DNA of 64,000 nucleotides, taken from positions 50,419,570-50,483,569 of the forward strand of contig OX579634.1 in assembly GCA_951230915.1 (NCBI GenBank). Direction: 5' to 3'. The position numbers were made by a program, and so were the translations under genes. The notes under the pieces were generated by a model, which saw only the letters and a program-made list of their open reading frames with translations, was not told the DNA's origin and ran no database searches. Below are positions 63,401-64,000 of this stretch, piece after piece. Source of the stretch: Antitrichia curtipendula. Taxonomy: Eukaryota; Streptophyta; Bryopsida; Hypnales; Leucodontaceae. The stretch's first letter is position 1. Each line of letters starts with the position of its first letter.

Positions 63401-63741
63401 AAATCTTAAACAATGGCTTGTCCAATTTTTTTTTTAATTGCCCGTATTTTTCTTGAATTGCCCAAAACAAAAAAATGTCACTACCATGAAAATATGACTG
63501 ACAATATGACTTACTGTTCCCCAAACATGTTCCCTACGTTCCCTATGAAGTACTTTGGTATTCCTAATATAAGTATAGTGTATACTTGTGAAGTAGAAGG
63601 CCCAAAAATGACTGACAGTCATATTTTGCAGTCATATTTTTCCTCAAGGTGTTGGCCTTCAAGAATATGACTGCAACTAGTCATCAGTCATCCTCAGTCA
63701 TATTTTTACAGTCATAAAATATCTTTTTTCTTCTAGTGCCA

Positions 63742-64000
63742 GGTGTTGCTATGGTTCATCTTAAATTATCATATTTGTCAAACTTGACATTAGATGTCAA
63801 GAGGATTTTTCTTTCACTCAATAGCTAGATTCTAAACCCTTTTGCCAATTCGTTGTATCCTACAAATAAGAGTACTTTGACTTTAGAATCTAACTTATCC
63901 CACTAATTTTTTTCAATCCATATGTGAATTTTAGAGCCAAAGGTTCTAAGAAAAGAAATGTCAAGCAATTTTCTAAGGAATCGTTGGAATGGTGTTATTT
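63742..64000 (-). pseudogene. copia retrotransposon fragment: integrase C-terminal part
   Basis: The minus strand codes LRTFGSKIHIWIEKN, a stop, WDKLDSKVKVLLFVGYNELA and KGFRI, the hallmark copia integrase tail (FGC...HI, KLD...FVGY...KGYR). Several in-frame stops. Runs off the right edge of the window. Order on the minus strand (integrase, CACTA, RT) matches one interrupted copia element. Confidence 0.85.

Larger units (their letters stand above)
61808..63738. mobile_element. non-autonomous CACTA (En/Spm-type) element, CCA target duplication
   Basis: 1931 bp from CACTACAACAATACTAGTG to CTTCTAGTG. Terminal CACTA/TAGTG and the flanking CCA on both sides (61805-61807, 63739-63741) fit the superfamily's 3-bp duplication. 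Subterminal repeats of TATGACTG/CAGTCATA are dense for about 200-500 bp inside each end. No transposase. Inserted in the copia element, whose integrase tail lies to the right and RT start to the left. Confidence 0.88.

Overview
The window is nuclear DNA from a plant. It carries intron-rich genes for a plastid fibrillin, a plant-type NEDD1, cytosolic enolase, a plant receptor-like kinase and a DUF8204-type plant protein, together with TTTAGGG-type telomere motifs and plant-style transposons (Stowaway, CACTA, copia). Base composition is AT-rich between genes and more balanced in exons. The species cannot be fixed from sequence alone. A piggyBac element with intact ends is unusual for seed plants, so a seed-free land plant (moss, liverwort, hornwort, lycophyte or fern) is my tentative guess.

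Layout. 0-0.8 kb holds one possible terminal exon. 0.9-14 kb is repeat land: a dispersed repeat I call R1, hairpin MITEs, a 501-bp near-perfect foldback, a SINE-like insertion, and a family of noncoding elements bounded by TTAA with CCCC(T)AAAG-type inverted ends. 14.1-19.7 kb is a piggyBac element (5.6 kb) inserted in an R1 copy; its transposase is broken by an in-frame stop and a frameshift. 20-22.6 kb is AT-rich with no gene. 22.6-27.3 kb (-) is a receptor-like kinase without a visible ectodomain. 29.3-32.0 kb (-) is a METTL23-type methyltransferase, head to head with a plastid-lipid-associated protein (fibrillin) gene at 32.3-34.1 kb (+). 35.3-38 kb has three adjacent MITEs. 38.4-41.5 kb (-) is enolase (11 coding exons, 445 aa). 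42-48.5 kb is AT-rich repeat land. 49.3-50.3 kb (+) is a two-exon DUF8204-like gene. 53.5-59.5 kb (-) is NEDD1 (11 coding exons, about 809 aa). 60.3-64 kb is a degenerate copia retrotransposon split by a 1.93-kb non-autonomous CACTA element with a perfect 3-bp target duplication.

Exon boundaries were derived by hand from GT/AG sites, reading phase and family consensus. For enolase, METTL23, NEDD1 and the DUF8204-like gene every junction is in phase. NEDD1 intron 4 must be GC-AG. The first intron of the fibrillin gene does not resolve with its expected acceptor.

The host genes belong to unrelated housekeeping pathways (glycolysis, microtubule nucleation, protein methylation, plastid lipid bodies, signalling). 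They show no operon-like relation except the shared 299-bp METTL23/fibrillin promoter. The novelty lies in the mobile DNA: a piggyBac element, a possibly related TTAA MITE family in the same window, and nested or targeted insertions whose empty sites can be read from neighbouring repeat copies.
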